Part shown: positions 1 to 8,250 of the stretch, piece by piece
How positions within the stretch are numbered: the stretch's first letter is position 1
Layout: the number at the start of each line of letters is the position of its first letter
Source: a virus
Length of the DNA stretch: 64,000 nt
Strand: one strand, 5' to 3'
Virus record (IMG/VR): IMGVR_UViG_3300020185_004330
Location: 1-64,000 of that record
Translations under genes and position numbers: made by a program
The notes under the pieces: model-generated
What the model saw: the letters and a program-made list of their open reading frames with translations, nothing else
Databases searched by the model: none
What the model was told of the DNA's origin: nothing

Positions 1-209
1 GTACATATGATGGAGAATATCATTCTATATTTATACCAGTTAGAGATAGAGAAACACAAATTGAATGCTTAAATCCTACATCTATAAAAGAGATGGATGG
101 CAAACAAGTATTTATAAATAAATTAAACTACCTACAGCATAGAACAGATGAAATTATTAAAAAATTTCCTTTTACAAACAAAAATGTGCTTTTAGTTGAA
201 AAAGTTTAA
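1..209 (+). CDS. C-terminal end of an unidentified protein (5' partial)
   Basis: An open frame enters from the left edge, with codons starting at base 3, and runs 68 codons to TAA at 207-209. The visible tail is polar and ends in LLVEKV. I recognise no domain in so short a fragment. It ends two bases before the ATG of the next glycosyltransferase gene on the same strand, so it is probably the preceding member of the glycan cassette. Its function is unknown. Confidence 0.6.
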   Translation, partial: TYDGEYHSIFIPVRDRETQIECLNPTSIKEMDGKQVFINKLNYLQHRTDEIIKKFPFTNKNVLLVEKV

Positions 210-211
210 CA

Positions 212-1114
212 ATGACAACAGCGGGAAATAAAGGTGTTCTAATGGAAGTCTCTAAAAAAAACGAGATAGATTATGATGATATTAAAAAAAACAACATTGT
301 TTTAATAAGAGATTTAGAAGATTTTTATGATGTAAATTTTATTATTACAGTTAGGGGTAGAAAAGAGTTTTCAGAACCCATGTATAAAAGTTTTAAAGTT
401 GCTGCAGATAAGTCTAAATTAAAAATATCTTATACAATAATTGAGCACTCACAAGCGCCTCAACATGCTAAATTTTGCAAGAAGAACAACTTAAACTATA
501 TATGGATTAAATCAAAACCTAATGAGTTATTCAATAAATGTTTAGCTTATAATTCAGGAGTGTTTTTTTCAAAAAAATCTAAATATATTTTATTCCATGA
601 CATAGACTGTCTAGTTCAGTCTGATTTTTTTATTAAACTTTTTGAAAATATTTCAAACAAAAAAGCAAGAGCTATTCAATGTTTTACTAAGAGAAGAGTT
701 TTGTATATAAGTGATGTGATGACCCCAAAAGTTGTGTCTGGGGAGATATTAGTAGATGAACTTTCAATAGAAAAAGAATATATAACGCCGCCTGGTGTTC
801 TTGGAGCTCCTGGGGGTTCTATAATGGTAGAAAGAGATTTGTTTTTTGATGTTGGCGGTTATGATGCTGATTATTTTTTAGCAAATTCGCCTGAAGATGC
901 TTTTTTTTGGAATAAGGTTGACACATTGGACAAAATGCATACTTCAAATGAGCCTGATATAGAAATTTACCACATGTGGCATAGGCCTACTTGGAATGAA
1001 AATCCTCACTTGAAAGATATGAAGCAAATCAATACCGCTTTTGAAGAGTTGACTAAAGATGAAAAATTAGAGATAATATCTATGAAATCAGAAATGATAG
1101 AAAAGTTTAGATAA
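212..1114 (+). CDS. GT-A fold glycosyltransferase (family 2 / galactosyltransferase type)
   Basis: This 300-residue protein probably transfers a sugar from a nucleotide-sugar donor. It has a GT-A DxD metal/nucleotide motif (HDIDCLV, about residues 128-134). A C-terminal segment, GAPGGSIMVERDLFFDVGGY (about 197-216) followed by SPEDAFFW, resembles the acceptor-side GG...GGYD...ED motif of galactosyltransferase-type GT2/GT7 enzymes. No membrane segment is evident, so a cytosolic enzyme is likely. An in-frame ATG at 242 is an alternative start; neither has a Shine-Dalgarno. It overlaps the next gene by one base (ATAATGA), indicating translational coupling. Donor and acceptor cannot be read from the sequence. 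Confidence 0.75.
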   Translation: MTTAGNKGVLMEVSKKNEIDYDDIKKNNIVLIRDLEDFYDVNFIITVRGRKEFSEPMYKSFKVAADKSKLKISYTIIEHSQAPQHAKFCKKNNLNYIWIKSKPNELFNKCLAYNSGVFFSKKSKYILFHDIDCLVQSDFFIKLFENISNKKARAIQCFTKRRVLYISDVMTPKVVSGEILVDELSIEKEYITPPGVLGAPGGSIMVERDLFFDVGGYDADYFLANSPEDAFFWNKVDTLDKMHTSNEPDIEIYHMWHRPTWNENPHLKDMKQINTAFEELTKDEKLEIISMKSEMIEKFR

Positions 1115-1902
1115 TGAAAAAAAGAGAAATTAATCATATATCAATAGTAATCAGCACAAGAAATGCATCTGAATATGTTGAACGTTGTTTAGATAGTGCT
1201 ATTAGTCAAAATTATCCTGATTATGAAATTATTTTTTTAGATGCTCAATCTAATGATGGAACTTTTGAAAAAGCATTAACTTATACAGATAAGTTTGAAA
1301 ACATAAGAATTATACAGAATCAAATAAGAAAATATCAAGGAGAAAACATTAGAATAGGAACAGAGATGTCAAAGCCTAAGTCTATTATAATTACACTTGA
1401 TGGAGACGATTGGTTTCCTCATGCAAATGTTTTGGCTAGAGTGAATGTAGAATATGCTAAACATGATTGCTGGATGACTTATGGTACTTATGAAGAGTTT
1501 CCAAAAAGAAGCGTTTCACACATTTATAGAGAATACCCAATTGAGGTTCGTAAAAATAAAACATTTAGACAGTATCAATGGCTTGCAAGTCATTTAAGAA
1601 CTTTTAGAAGAGAATTGTTTTTAAAAATTAATCCCGAAGACATGAAAGACCCAACAACTGGAAATTATGTATCCATGGCGCCAGACCTTTCTTTTCAGTT
1701 TCCAATGCTAGAAATGTGTGGAGTTGATAAAAGTAGATACCTCCCAGACATACTCTATGTATACAATAGGGAAAATCCAATGAATGAATCTAAAATAAAT
1801 CAAGCTGAAATAAACAGAATAGAAAAACTTTTAAGAGAAAGGCCTGTTTATGAGACTTTAGATTTTTTATATGAAGAACAAAAAGATTTAATGCATGAAT
1901 AA
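1114..1902 (+). CDS. Family 2 glycosyltransferase
   Basis: This is a 262-residue GT-A enzyme. The N-terminus carries the classic GT2 pattern ISIVISTRNASEYVERCLDS (about residues 9-28), then EIIFLDAQSNDGT, and the DxD motif in LDGDDWFP (about 94-101). It lacks transmembrane helices, so it is a soluble transferase rather than a processive polymer synthase. It overlaps the downstream GT10-like gene by eight bases, so the genes form a translationally coupled run. The sugar donor is unknown; in this cassette a GDP-deoxyhexose acceptor chain is plausible but inferred. Confidence 0.85.
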   Translation: MKKREINHISIVISTRNASEYVERCLDSAISQNYPDYEIIFLDAQSNDGTFEKALTYTDKFENIRIIQNQIRKYQGENIRIGTEMSKPKSIIITLDGDDWFPHANVLARVNVEYAKHDCWMTYGTYEEFPKRSVSHIYREYPIEVRKNKTFRQYQWLASHLRTFRRELFLKINPEDMKDPTTGNYVSMAPDLSFQFPMLEMCGVDKSRYLPDILYVYNRENPMNESKINQAEINRIEKLLRERPVYETLDFLYEEQKDLMHE

Positions 1903-2689
1903 TATAAAAATACATTGTACTTGGGATTTAAATTTTGAACTTAAACACGAAAAGGAAATAGAGCTTTATGTTGACAAAATACCAACAAACATAACTCCTA
2001 AAAATGTAGTTAGATTTGTATTTTTGCTAGAACCACCAGAAATACTAAACTTAACCAACCAAGCTATAAATGGATATAAGTCTGGTTATTATAATCACTT
2101 GTTTACTCACAATCAAGACCTGTTAGATGTTATAGATGATTCATGTGTATTTCCTTTAGCTTCTACTTGGATTAGAGATTACAAATTCCCAGATAAAAAG
2201 TTTGAAATATCTGCTCTTGTTGGTGGAAAGAGAATGGCAGAGGGTCATATTTTAAGACAAAATCTTTGGCTTAGAGAAAATAAAATAAAAAACCCAAGAA
2301 AATTTTTCTTAAGCGGTGCTTTTGGTGGAATTGATAACTATAATAATAATCCAATATTAGGAGACAGTAAAACTCCATTGTTTGATAGTCAGTTTCACAT
2401 TTGCATAGAAAATACCAAAAGAAAGAATTGGTTTACAGAAAAATTAATAGATTGTTTTGAAACAAATACAATTCCGATATATTATGGTTGTCCTAATATT
2501 GGAGATTGGTTTGATGAAAGAGGTATGATAATAGTAAATGATTTAAAAGAAATTATTGAGGCATGCAACCAGTTAACTTCAGAAACATATGAAAAAATGA
2601 AACCTTATATTGATATTAACTTTAAGGAATCAAAAAAATATACTGATGTTGACAAAAGATTAAAAAATAAAATTTTAGAATTAATATAA
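1895..2689 (+). CDS. GT10-family (alpha-1,3-fucosyltransferase-like) glycosyltransferase
   Basis: The C-terminal half contains the GT10 signature: FHICIENT (about 167-174), FTEKL (180-184), then IPIYYGCPNIGDWF (193-206). It matches the family pattern of a FENS-type segment, a TEKL, and a VPVxxGxPN. In known GT10 enzymes this region binds GDP-fucose. At 264 residues it is shorter than bacterial GT10 enzymes, the N-terminal acceptor domain being reduced. It lies in the same operon as GDP-sugar biosynthesis genes, which supports a GDP-6-deoxyhexose donor (fucose or colitose). Family assignment rests on motif recognition; linkage specificity is unknown. Confidence 0.75.
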   Translation: MNNIKIHCTWDLNFELKHEKEIELYVDKIPTNITPKNVVRFVFLLEPPEILNLTNQAINGYKSGYYNHLFTHNQDLLDVIDDSCVFPLASTWIRDYKFPDKKFEISALVGGKRMAEGHILRQNLWLRENKIKNPRKFFLSGAFGGIDNYNNNPILGDSKTPLFDSQFHICIENTKRKNWFTEKLIDCFETNTIPIYYGCPNIGDWFDERGMIIVNDLKEIIEACNQLTSETYEKMKPYIDINFKESKKYTDVDKRLKNKILELI

Positions 2690-2694
2690 AGAAT

Positions 2695-3918
2695 ATGTTA
2701 CCAACCTGGCCAGATGTAATGAAGTTTGACATTCCTGAAAACCCGACAATATTTGATATAGGCGGATTTAAAGGGGATTGGGTTCAAATAGCTATGGATA
2801 ATTATAAAAATCCAACCATACACGTATTTGAACCTGTTAAAAGTTTTTATGAAGGAATAAAAAGAAGATGGAAAAACCATCCCAATGTTAAAGTTTATAA
2901 TTTCGGACTTTCAGACAAAAATAGAGAAGAAACAATATCAATACAAGGAGACTCATCTTCCGTATTTATAAAGAAAGGTGAAATGGAAGTTATTAAACTC
3001 AGAGACATAAGAGAATTTCTTATTGAAGAAAATATTTTCCATGTAGATTTGGCAAAAATCAACATAGAAGGAGAAGAGTATAGATTAATGAAATATTTAA
3101 CATCAACATCAGAGTTGAATGTTTTTGATAATTACTTAATTCAATTTCATACTTTTATAGATAATCACATCGAAAAAAGACAGGCTATAATTGATGAAAT
3201 GTCCAATTTTTACGATAGGATTTTTAATTATGAATTTGTGTTTGAAGGTTGGTCTACAAAGAAAATTCAAAAAATAAATTGCTTAGGAGATAGTCATGTT
3301 AGTTCGTTTGCCAATCAGCCAAAACTAATAAAAGAAAATCAATATAGTTCAAATAATTCTATCCACTCTTACAGGTTTGGACCATATTTGGCTTACAATT
3401 TACCAGAAAAACAAAATGTTATTTTTGAAGCAAAAAAAATTCCTAAAAATGAAAATATACTTTTTTGTTTTGGAGAAATAGACTGCAGAGCACAGGTTAA
3501 AAGAATTTCTGAAAATACAGGAAAAAGCGCAAATGTTGTTATTGATGAAATAGTTAAAAACTATTTATCAGCTATAGATAGTGTAGGAAATGAAAATGCA
3601 ATACTTTTTTCAGTAACACCAGAATTGAAAGAAAAGCCACATTGGTATTATTATAAAGACCATTTAGAATCTTTTGACTGCCCTAAAGGAAGTTTGCCAG
3701 AAAGAAAGTCTTACAAAGAGCTTTTTAATTTAAAAATAAAAGAAGAAGCAGAAAAAAGAGGGTTTAAATATGTCTCTATATATAACGAGCTTTTAGACAA
3801 AAAAGGCACCCCCAAAGAGGTTTACTATCTTGATGACATACATCTTGAATCAAAAAAGGTAATGTACCTAATAAAAAGGTCTTTGTTAAAGTCGGGATTA
3901 AATGAAGTTAAAAAATGA
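2695..3918 (+). CDS. FkbM-type methyltransferase fused to SGNH hydrolase-like domain
   Basis: Two domains lie in one 407-residue chain. Residues about 15-185 resemble FkbM/Methyltransf_21 SAM-dependent methyltransferases: TIFDIGGFKGDW as the SAM loop, VHVFEP-type segment IHVFEPV, and KINIEGEE. Residues about 195-400 resemble an SGNH/GDSL esterase: block I CLGDSHVSSF, block III-like GEIDCR, and a C-terminal DDIHL carrying the Asp-x-x-His dyad. The methyltransferase could O-methylate a sugar, and the esterase domain could remove or transfer an acyl group. Its place among glycosyltransferases supports glycan decoration. The domain calls are by motif; activity is inferred. Its last four bases overlap the next gene. 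Confidence 0.7.
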   Translation: MLPTWPDVMKFDIPENPTIFDIGGFKGDWVQIAMDNYKNPTIHVFEPVKSFYEGIKRRWKNHPNVKVYNFGLSDKNREETISIQGDSSSVFIKKGEMEVIKLRDIREFLIEENIFHVDLAKINIEGEEYRLMKYLTSTSELNVFDNYLIQFHTFIDNHIEKRQAIIDEMSNFYDRIFNYEFVFEGWSTKKIQKINCLGDSHVSSFANQPKLIKENQYSSNNSIHSYRFGPYLAYNLPEKQNVIFEAKKIPKNENILFCFGEIDCRAQVKRISENTGKSANVVIDEIVKNYLSAIDSVGNENAILFSVTPELKEKPHWYYYKDHLESFDCPKGSLPERKSYKELFNLKIKEEAEKRGFKYVSIYNELLDKKGTPKEVYYLDDIHLESKKVMYLIKRSLLKSGLNEVKK

Positions 3919-4529
3919 GTTTTATAATAAATATACCAAACAACAAAAGATTAATTTTTATACATATACCAAAAAATGGCGGCATGTCTATGGTTAAAAC
4001 TTTAGAAATTTTAAACCCTTATAGACCTTACAGTTCATTGTTAGGACATTTAACATTTTTAGAAACAGAGCAAATATTAACACATAATAATAAAGATATT
4101 TATTTTTGCATATCTAGAAATCCATGGGATAGAATGGTTTCTTATTACAACTATATATCACAAAAAAAACCAGATGAGCATGGGGTTACAGATTTGCATA
4201 ATAAAATAAACTCTGGTATGTTATTTGGTGAATTTGTAGATATTATAATTGCTGAAAAAAGAAATATTTTTAGACCTCAATACGAGTATATGATTAATTC
4301 TGAAAATAATATCTGTGTAAACGTTTTAAGTTTAGAAAAAATAAATGAAGATTTACAATTATTTTTAAATAAACAAGGCCTAGAAAACAAGTTCTCTATG
4401 ACAAAAATAAACACATCAAAACATGTTCACTATTCTTCTTTTTACGATTCAAACGAATTGATTGAAAAGGTTGCAAAGTTTGAAAAAGGAATAATAGATT
4501 ATCATAACTATAAATTTGAAAAAAAATGA
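3915..4529 (+). CDS. Sulfotransferase family 2 protein (carbohydrate sulfotransferase type)
   Basis: The 204-residue protein shows both PAPS-binding motifs of the sulfotransferase fold: the 5'-phosphosulfate loop FIHIPKNGGMS (15-25) and the 3'-phosphate motif SRNPWDRMVSYY (67-78). These match the Sulfotransfer_2 family, which sulfates sugars. No N-terminal membrane anchor is visible, unlike Golgi enzymes. It overlaps both neighbours by four bases (ATGA type), inside the glycosyltransferase run, so the likely acceptor is the glycan made by this cassette. PAPS would have to come from the host. Confidence 0.8.
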   Translation: MSFIINIPNNKRLIFIHIPKNGGMSMVKTLEILNPYRPYSSLLGHLTFLETEQILTHNNKDIYFCISRNPWDRMVSYYNYISQKKPDEHGVTDLHNKINSGMLFGEFVDIIIAEKRNIFRPQYEYMINSENNICVNVLSLEKINEDLQLFLNKQGLENKFSMTKINTSKHVHYSSFYDSNELIEKVAKFEKGIIDYHNYKFEKK

Positions 4530-5311
4530 AAAAAGTTTCAGCAATATTAAAAGGAGGTTTAGGTAATTATATGTTTCAAGTTGCCGCAGCACACGCTTAT
4601 GGAATGAGACACGAAAGAGAATGTGAATTTAATTGCCAAGAAGCAAGTGGGCCACACAAAAACGTTGTTTCTTATGATGATAATATATTTAAAAAAGTTT
4701 CATTGTATAACGTAAGGAAAGGAGAGCAAGCTCAACACGTTGAAGATGGATTTCATTTTCAAGAAATACCTAATACTACATCACAAAATATGGTTCTTAC
4801 TGGTTATTATCAGTCAGAAAAATATTTTAAAAATTATGAAAATGAAATTAAAGATTTGTTTACATCTTATGAAGTGGAGTTGAGCGATACAGTTAGTGAG
4901 CTTTTAAAAAAAGAAAACACTTGCTCAATACATGTTAGAAGAGGAGATTTTTTAAAATACCCAGACCATCACCCCGCTCAAAATTTAAATTACTTTATGA
5001 AGGCAACAAAAGAAATGCCAAAAGATTCTGTTTTTTTAATATTTTCTGACGACATTGAATGGTGTAAAAATAACTTTCCTAAAATTCCGAATAAATTTTA
5101 TTTTATAGAAGGTAATAAAGATTATGAAGATTTATATATTATGAGTAAATGTAAAAATAATATAATTTGTAATTCTACATTTTCTTGGTGGGGTGCATGG
5201 TTAAATAAAAATGATAATAAAATTGTTGTAGCTCCTTCAAATTGGTTTGGAAAAGCTTATAATAACCATAATACAGAAGATTTATATTGTGACAACTGGA
5301 TTAAGAAATAA
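4526..5311 (+). CDS. GT11-family (alpha-1,2-fucosyltransferase-like) glycosyltransferase
   Basis: All hallmark GT11 motifs are present in 261 residues: GGLGNYMFQVA (10-20, family GGLGNQxFQ), SIHVRRGDF (135-143, the GDP-binding HxRRGD), LIFSDDIEWC, and DLYIMSKC followed by NSTFSWWGAWL (217-227). GT11 enzymes use GDP-L-fucose; relatives in E. coli O antigens transfer colitose. With GDP-sugar synthesis genes 1-4 kb downstream, a GDP-6-deoxyhexose donor is well supported. It is a soluble protein. Confidence 0.9.
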   Translation: MKKVSAILKGGLGNYMFQVAAAHAYGMRHERECEFNCQEASGPHKNVVSYDDNIFKKVSLYNVRKGEQAQHVEDGFHFQEIPNTTSQNMVLTGYYQSEKYFKNYENEIKDLFTSYEVELSDTVSELLKKENTCSIHVRRGDFLKYPDHHPAQNLNYFMKATKEMPKDSVFLIFSDDIEWCKNNFPKIPNKFYFIEGNKDYEDLYIMSKCKNNIICNSTFSWWGAWLNKNDNKIVVAPSNWFGKAYNNHNTEDLYCDNWIKK

Positions 5312-5312
5312 A

Positions 5313-6095
5313 ATGGAAAAAATTATACTAGACTCAGGAAATGAAGTCCTTTCAAACGAAAGAGGGATGTTCTCTTTTGTTTTGCAGTATCTTGCATGTC
5401 AAAAATGTTTTTATAGAAATAATAATACTTTTATTTATTTTGATATGATAAATAAAAGTTCATTTTTTGATAAAAGCATAAAAAATACAAATAATGTGTG
5501 GGAATATTTTTTTAAAAACGAAATAAAAAGTAAGTGTGAAATTTCGTCAAATAGTGTTTTTTGGACTGAAATAGGCAATTTTTATGGTTATTCATGTGAT
5601 TTAAATGATAAATATATTCGAAAAGAAGTTGATAAAATCATTAAAGAAAAGCTAATATTAAAAGATGACATAAAAAAAGAAATAGATTTATACTATAACC
5701 AAAATATAAAAGGAAATAAAGTTTTGGGAATACACAAAAGAGGCACGGACATAGGTTATCACCATGACAAAAAGAAAATGATTGAATATTTTTCATATAT
5801 AGACGCTGTTAAAAGTGATTACGATTTAATTTTTTTAAGTACAGATGAGCGTAATGTTGTAGATGAGTTTAAAAAAAGATATGATAACGTTATTAATTAT
5901 AGCTATAAAACTTTGTCAACCTCAGATAAGATTCCAAGTTTCGCTTTAGACAAAAAAAACGGATATCAAAAAGGAAAAGATGCAATAATTGATGCTTACA
6001 TTTTGTCAAAGTGTGATTTTTTATTAAAAACAAATTCTAATCTATCTAACTTTTCAGTTTTATGTAATGAAAATTTAAAATTCAAAACACTATAA
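5313..6095 (+). CDS. GT23/NodZ-like fucosyltransferase-superfamily protein
   Basis: I chose ATG 5313, two bases after the upstream stop, over a longer frame that would overlap the GT11 gene by 65 bases. The 260-residue protein has the three spaced motifs of the alpha-1,6/alpha-1,2/O-fucosyltransferase superfamily: VLGIHKRGTD (motif I, GDP-binding HxRR/HxRG type), LIFLSTDE (motif II) and DAIIDAYILSKCDFLLKT with SNLSNFS (motif III). Members use GDP-fucose. It differs in motif details from the GT11 neighbour, so this is a second, independent fold-mate rather than a duplicate. Acceptor unknown. Confidence 0.65.
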   Translation: MEKIILDSGNEVLSNERGMFSFVLQYLACQKCFYRNNNTFIYFDMINKSSFFDKSIKNTNNVWEYFFKNEIKSKCEISSNSVFWTEIGNFYGYSCDLNDKYIRKEVDKIIKEKLILKDDIKKEIDLYYNQNIKGNKVLGIHKRGTDIGYHHDKKKMIEYFSYIDAVKSDYDLIFLSTDERNVVDEFKKRYDNVINYSYKTLSTSDKIPSFALDKKNGYQKGKDAIIDAYILSKCDFLLKTNSNLSNFSVLCNENLKFKTL

Positions 6096-6098
6096 AAA

Positions 6099-7028
6099 AT
6101 GTTAAATAAAAACAGTAAAATTTTAGTAACAGGAGGCTCTGGTATGGTTGGTAGGTCTTTAAAGAAATTCTTGCCAAATGCAACATATTTGTCATCTAGA
6201 GACTATGACTTAACTTCTGATTCAGATATAGAAAAAATGTATAAAGAAACAAGACCAGAATGTGTTATACATTTGGCAGCTAAAGTAGGTGGTATAATTG
6301 ATAACATCAATAAGCCAGGAGAGTATTTTACAGACAACATTATAATGAACACCTTGCTAGTTGAATATGCAAGAAAATATAATGTTGATAGATTTGTTGG
6401 AATATTAAGTACATGTATATATCCAGACAAAGTAGATAGTTATCCAATGACTGAAGAAATGCTTCACAAAGGACCGCCCACTCCAACAAACTTTTCTTAT
6501 GGATATGCTAAGCGTTCTTTGGCTGTTCAAATCGATGCTTACAATAAACAGTATGGAACTAAATATCAATACTTAACACCTTCAAATCTTTATGGGGAGC
6601 ATGATAAGTTTGGAGAAAATAGTCATTTTGTAGCTGCTTTAATAAAAAAGATACATAATGCAAAAATTAACAACCACAAAACAATAACATTATTTGGCAC
6701 AGGTAGACCTTTGAGGCAATTTATGTATTCAGATGATTTGGCATATGTAATCAAAAAATGTATTTCTGAAGAAATATATGACAGCTTTAATGTTTCTAAT
6801 TCTGAAAACGTATCAATTCATGAAATTGCTAAAATAGCACTTAGGGCATGTGATGCCGAACATTTAACTATTGAATATGATTCAGAAAAGCCAGATGGAC
6901 AATATAGAAAAGATGTTTCAAATGAAATGCTATACAAATCAATACCTGACTTTTCTCCAACAAAACTAATTGATGGAATTGGAGCCACATACTCCAAGTT
7001 AGACAAAAAGCTCTTATTAACAACATAA
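6099..7028 (+). CDS. GDP-L-fucose synthase / GDP-colitose synthase-type epimerase-reductase
   Basis: This is an extended short-chain dehydrogenase of 309 residues. It has the NADP-binding TGGSGMVG (11-18), HLAAKVGG (58-65), the active-site segment LSTCIYP with Cys106, the YGYAK catalytic Tyr134/Lys138, and NSH in ENSHF, matching the GDP-fucose synthase epimerisation His. The Cys and His needed for 3,5-epimerisation in GDP-fucose synthase are thus retained. Known GDP-colitose synthase (ColC) is a homologue, and with the ColD-like gene next door either product is possible. The substrate would be supplied by the dehydratase at 8237-9307. Confidence 0.88.
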   Translation: MLNKNSKILVTGGSGMVGRSLKKFLPNATYLSSRDYDLTSDSDIEKMYKETRPECVIHLAAKVGGIIDNINKPGEYFTDNIIMNTLLVEYARKYNVDRFVGILSTCIYPDKVDSYPMTEEMLHKGPPTPTNFSYGYAKRSLAVQIDAYNKQYGTKYQYLTPSNLYGEHDKFGENSHFVAALIKKIHNAKINNHKTITLFGTGRPLRQFMYSDDLAYVIKKCISEEIYDSFNVSNSENVSIHEIAKIALRACDAEHLTIEYDSEKPDGQYRKDVSNEMLYKSIPDFSPTKLIDGIGATYSKLDKKLLLTT

Positions 7029-7080
7029 TACTCTTTACTTTCTTGTTTTTTTAACGTATTTTGTATCAAAGAAAACAAGA

Positions 7081-8250
7081 ATGATTAAACTAGTAAGTGA
7101 CACAATAGACAAGTCAGATATTAAAGCCTTAACAGACTGGCTAAATCAAGATGAGATACCTAGGTTAACAAAAGGAGATTTAACTTGGGAGTTAGAAAAA
7201 AAGTGGGCAAAAAAAATAGGAACTAAATATTCTGTTTTTGTTAATTCTGGTTCATCTTCTATACTTCTTACTCTAGCAACGCTAAAAGAAACTAACAGAT
7301 TAAATAATTTAAAAATAGTTGTACCCTCCTTAAGTTGGGCTACAGACGTTAGTTCCCCAATGCTTTTGGGTTACGACACTTTTATGTGTGATTGTAATTT
7401 AGAAGATTTATCCTGTGACTTAAAAAAGTTAGAAGATTTATTTATAAAAGAAAATCCATCTGTTTTTATTTTAGTTTCACCTTTAGGTTTAGTGCCCAAA
7501 ATGAAAGAGGTTGTAGAATTGTGTGATAAATATGGGGTTATATTACTGGAAGACGTTTGTGAAAGCATGGGTTCTAAGTATCAAAACAAGTATTTAGGCT
7601 CCTTTGGTTTCGCTTCTTTTTACTCTATGTATTTTGGACATCACTTATCTACTATAGAAGGCGGATTTATAAATACTAACGATGAAGGGTTTTATCATCA
7701 ACTTTTAATGATGAGAAGTCATGGTTGGGATAGAGATTTGCCTTCAAGCGTACAGCAAGACATGAGAGAATCATACAAGTGTTCAGATTTTGATGGATTA
7801 TATAACTTTTACCTTCCTGGTATGAATGTTCGTTCTACCGATTTACAGGCATTTATAGGCCTAAGAGCAATAGATAAGCTTGATGATTATTCAGATAAAA
7901 GGAGAAAAAATTTCGAGATTTATAAAAATAGAATAAAGTCAAGTTTAATTCAAATTGGAGAAAGGGATGGTGACTTCGTTTCTAGTTTTGCAATACCTTT
8001 TGTTCACAAAAGAAGAGATGATATTGTTAGAGACTTAATGGATGAAAATATTGAAGTCAGACCTTTAATAGCTGGAAATATGGCCAGTAAGCCAATGTGG
8101 TATGGTAGACAGAGAAAGTTGGGTAGAGTTGACGCTAATTTAGAAAATTGTGAACTATTAGATAAGTTTGGATTTTATGTTCCTAACCATCAAGATTTGT
8201 CAAAAAAAGATATAGAAAAAATAATGAATATAATTAATGAATATGAATAA
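7081..8250 (+). CDS. ColD-like PLP-dependent GDP-4-keto-6-deoxymannose 3-dehydratase (DegT/DnrJ family)
   Basis: This 389-residue protein has the fold-I PLP pattern of DegT/DnrJ/EryC1/StrS sugar aminotransferases: VNSGSSS (54-60) for the phosphate, EDVCESMG with Asp158 for the pyridine nitrogen, and the SF..EGG segment. In place of the Schiff-base lysine it has His187 (FGHHLSTIEGG). A His at this position defines the 3-dehydratases ColD (GDP-4-keto-6-deoxymannose) and E1 (CDP-ascarylose pathway), which deoxygenate C3 instead of making an aminosugar. The neighbouring GMD would make exactly the ColD substrate. A 52-base spacer precedes it. The function is inferred from this substitution and from context. 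Confidence 0.8.
   Translation: MIKLVSDTIDKSDIKALTDWLNQDEIPRLTKGDLTWELEKKWAKKIGTKYSVFVNSGSSSILLTLATLKETNRLNNLKIVVPSLSWATDVSSPMLLGYDTFMCDCNLEDLSCDLKKLEDLFIKENPSVFILVSPLGLVPKMKEVVELCDKYGVILLEDVCESMGSKYQNKYLGSFGFASFYSMYFGHHLSTIEGGFINTNDEGFYHQLLMMRSHGWDRDLPSSVQQDMRESYKCSDFDGLYNFYLPGMNVRSTDLQAFIGLRAIDKLDDYSDKRRKNFEIYKNRIKSSLIQIGERDGDFVSSFAIPFVHKRRDDIVRDLMDENIEVRPLIAGNMASKPMWYGRQRKLGRVDANLENCELLDKFGFYVPNHQDLSKKDIEKIMNIINEYE

Noticed and set aside
5247-5312. Longer N-terminus for the GT23-like gene
   Set aside because: It would overlap the GT11 gene by 65 bases with an unlikely leader. ATG 5313 follows the upstream stop directly, as elsewhere in the operon.
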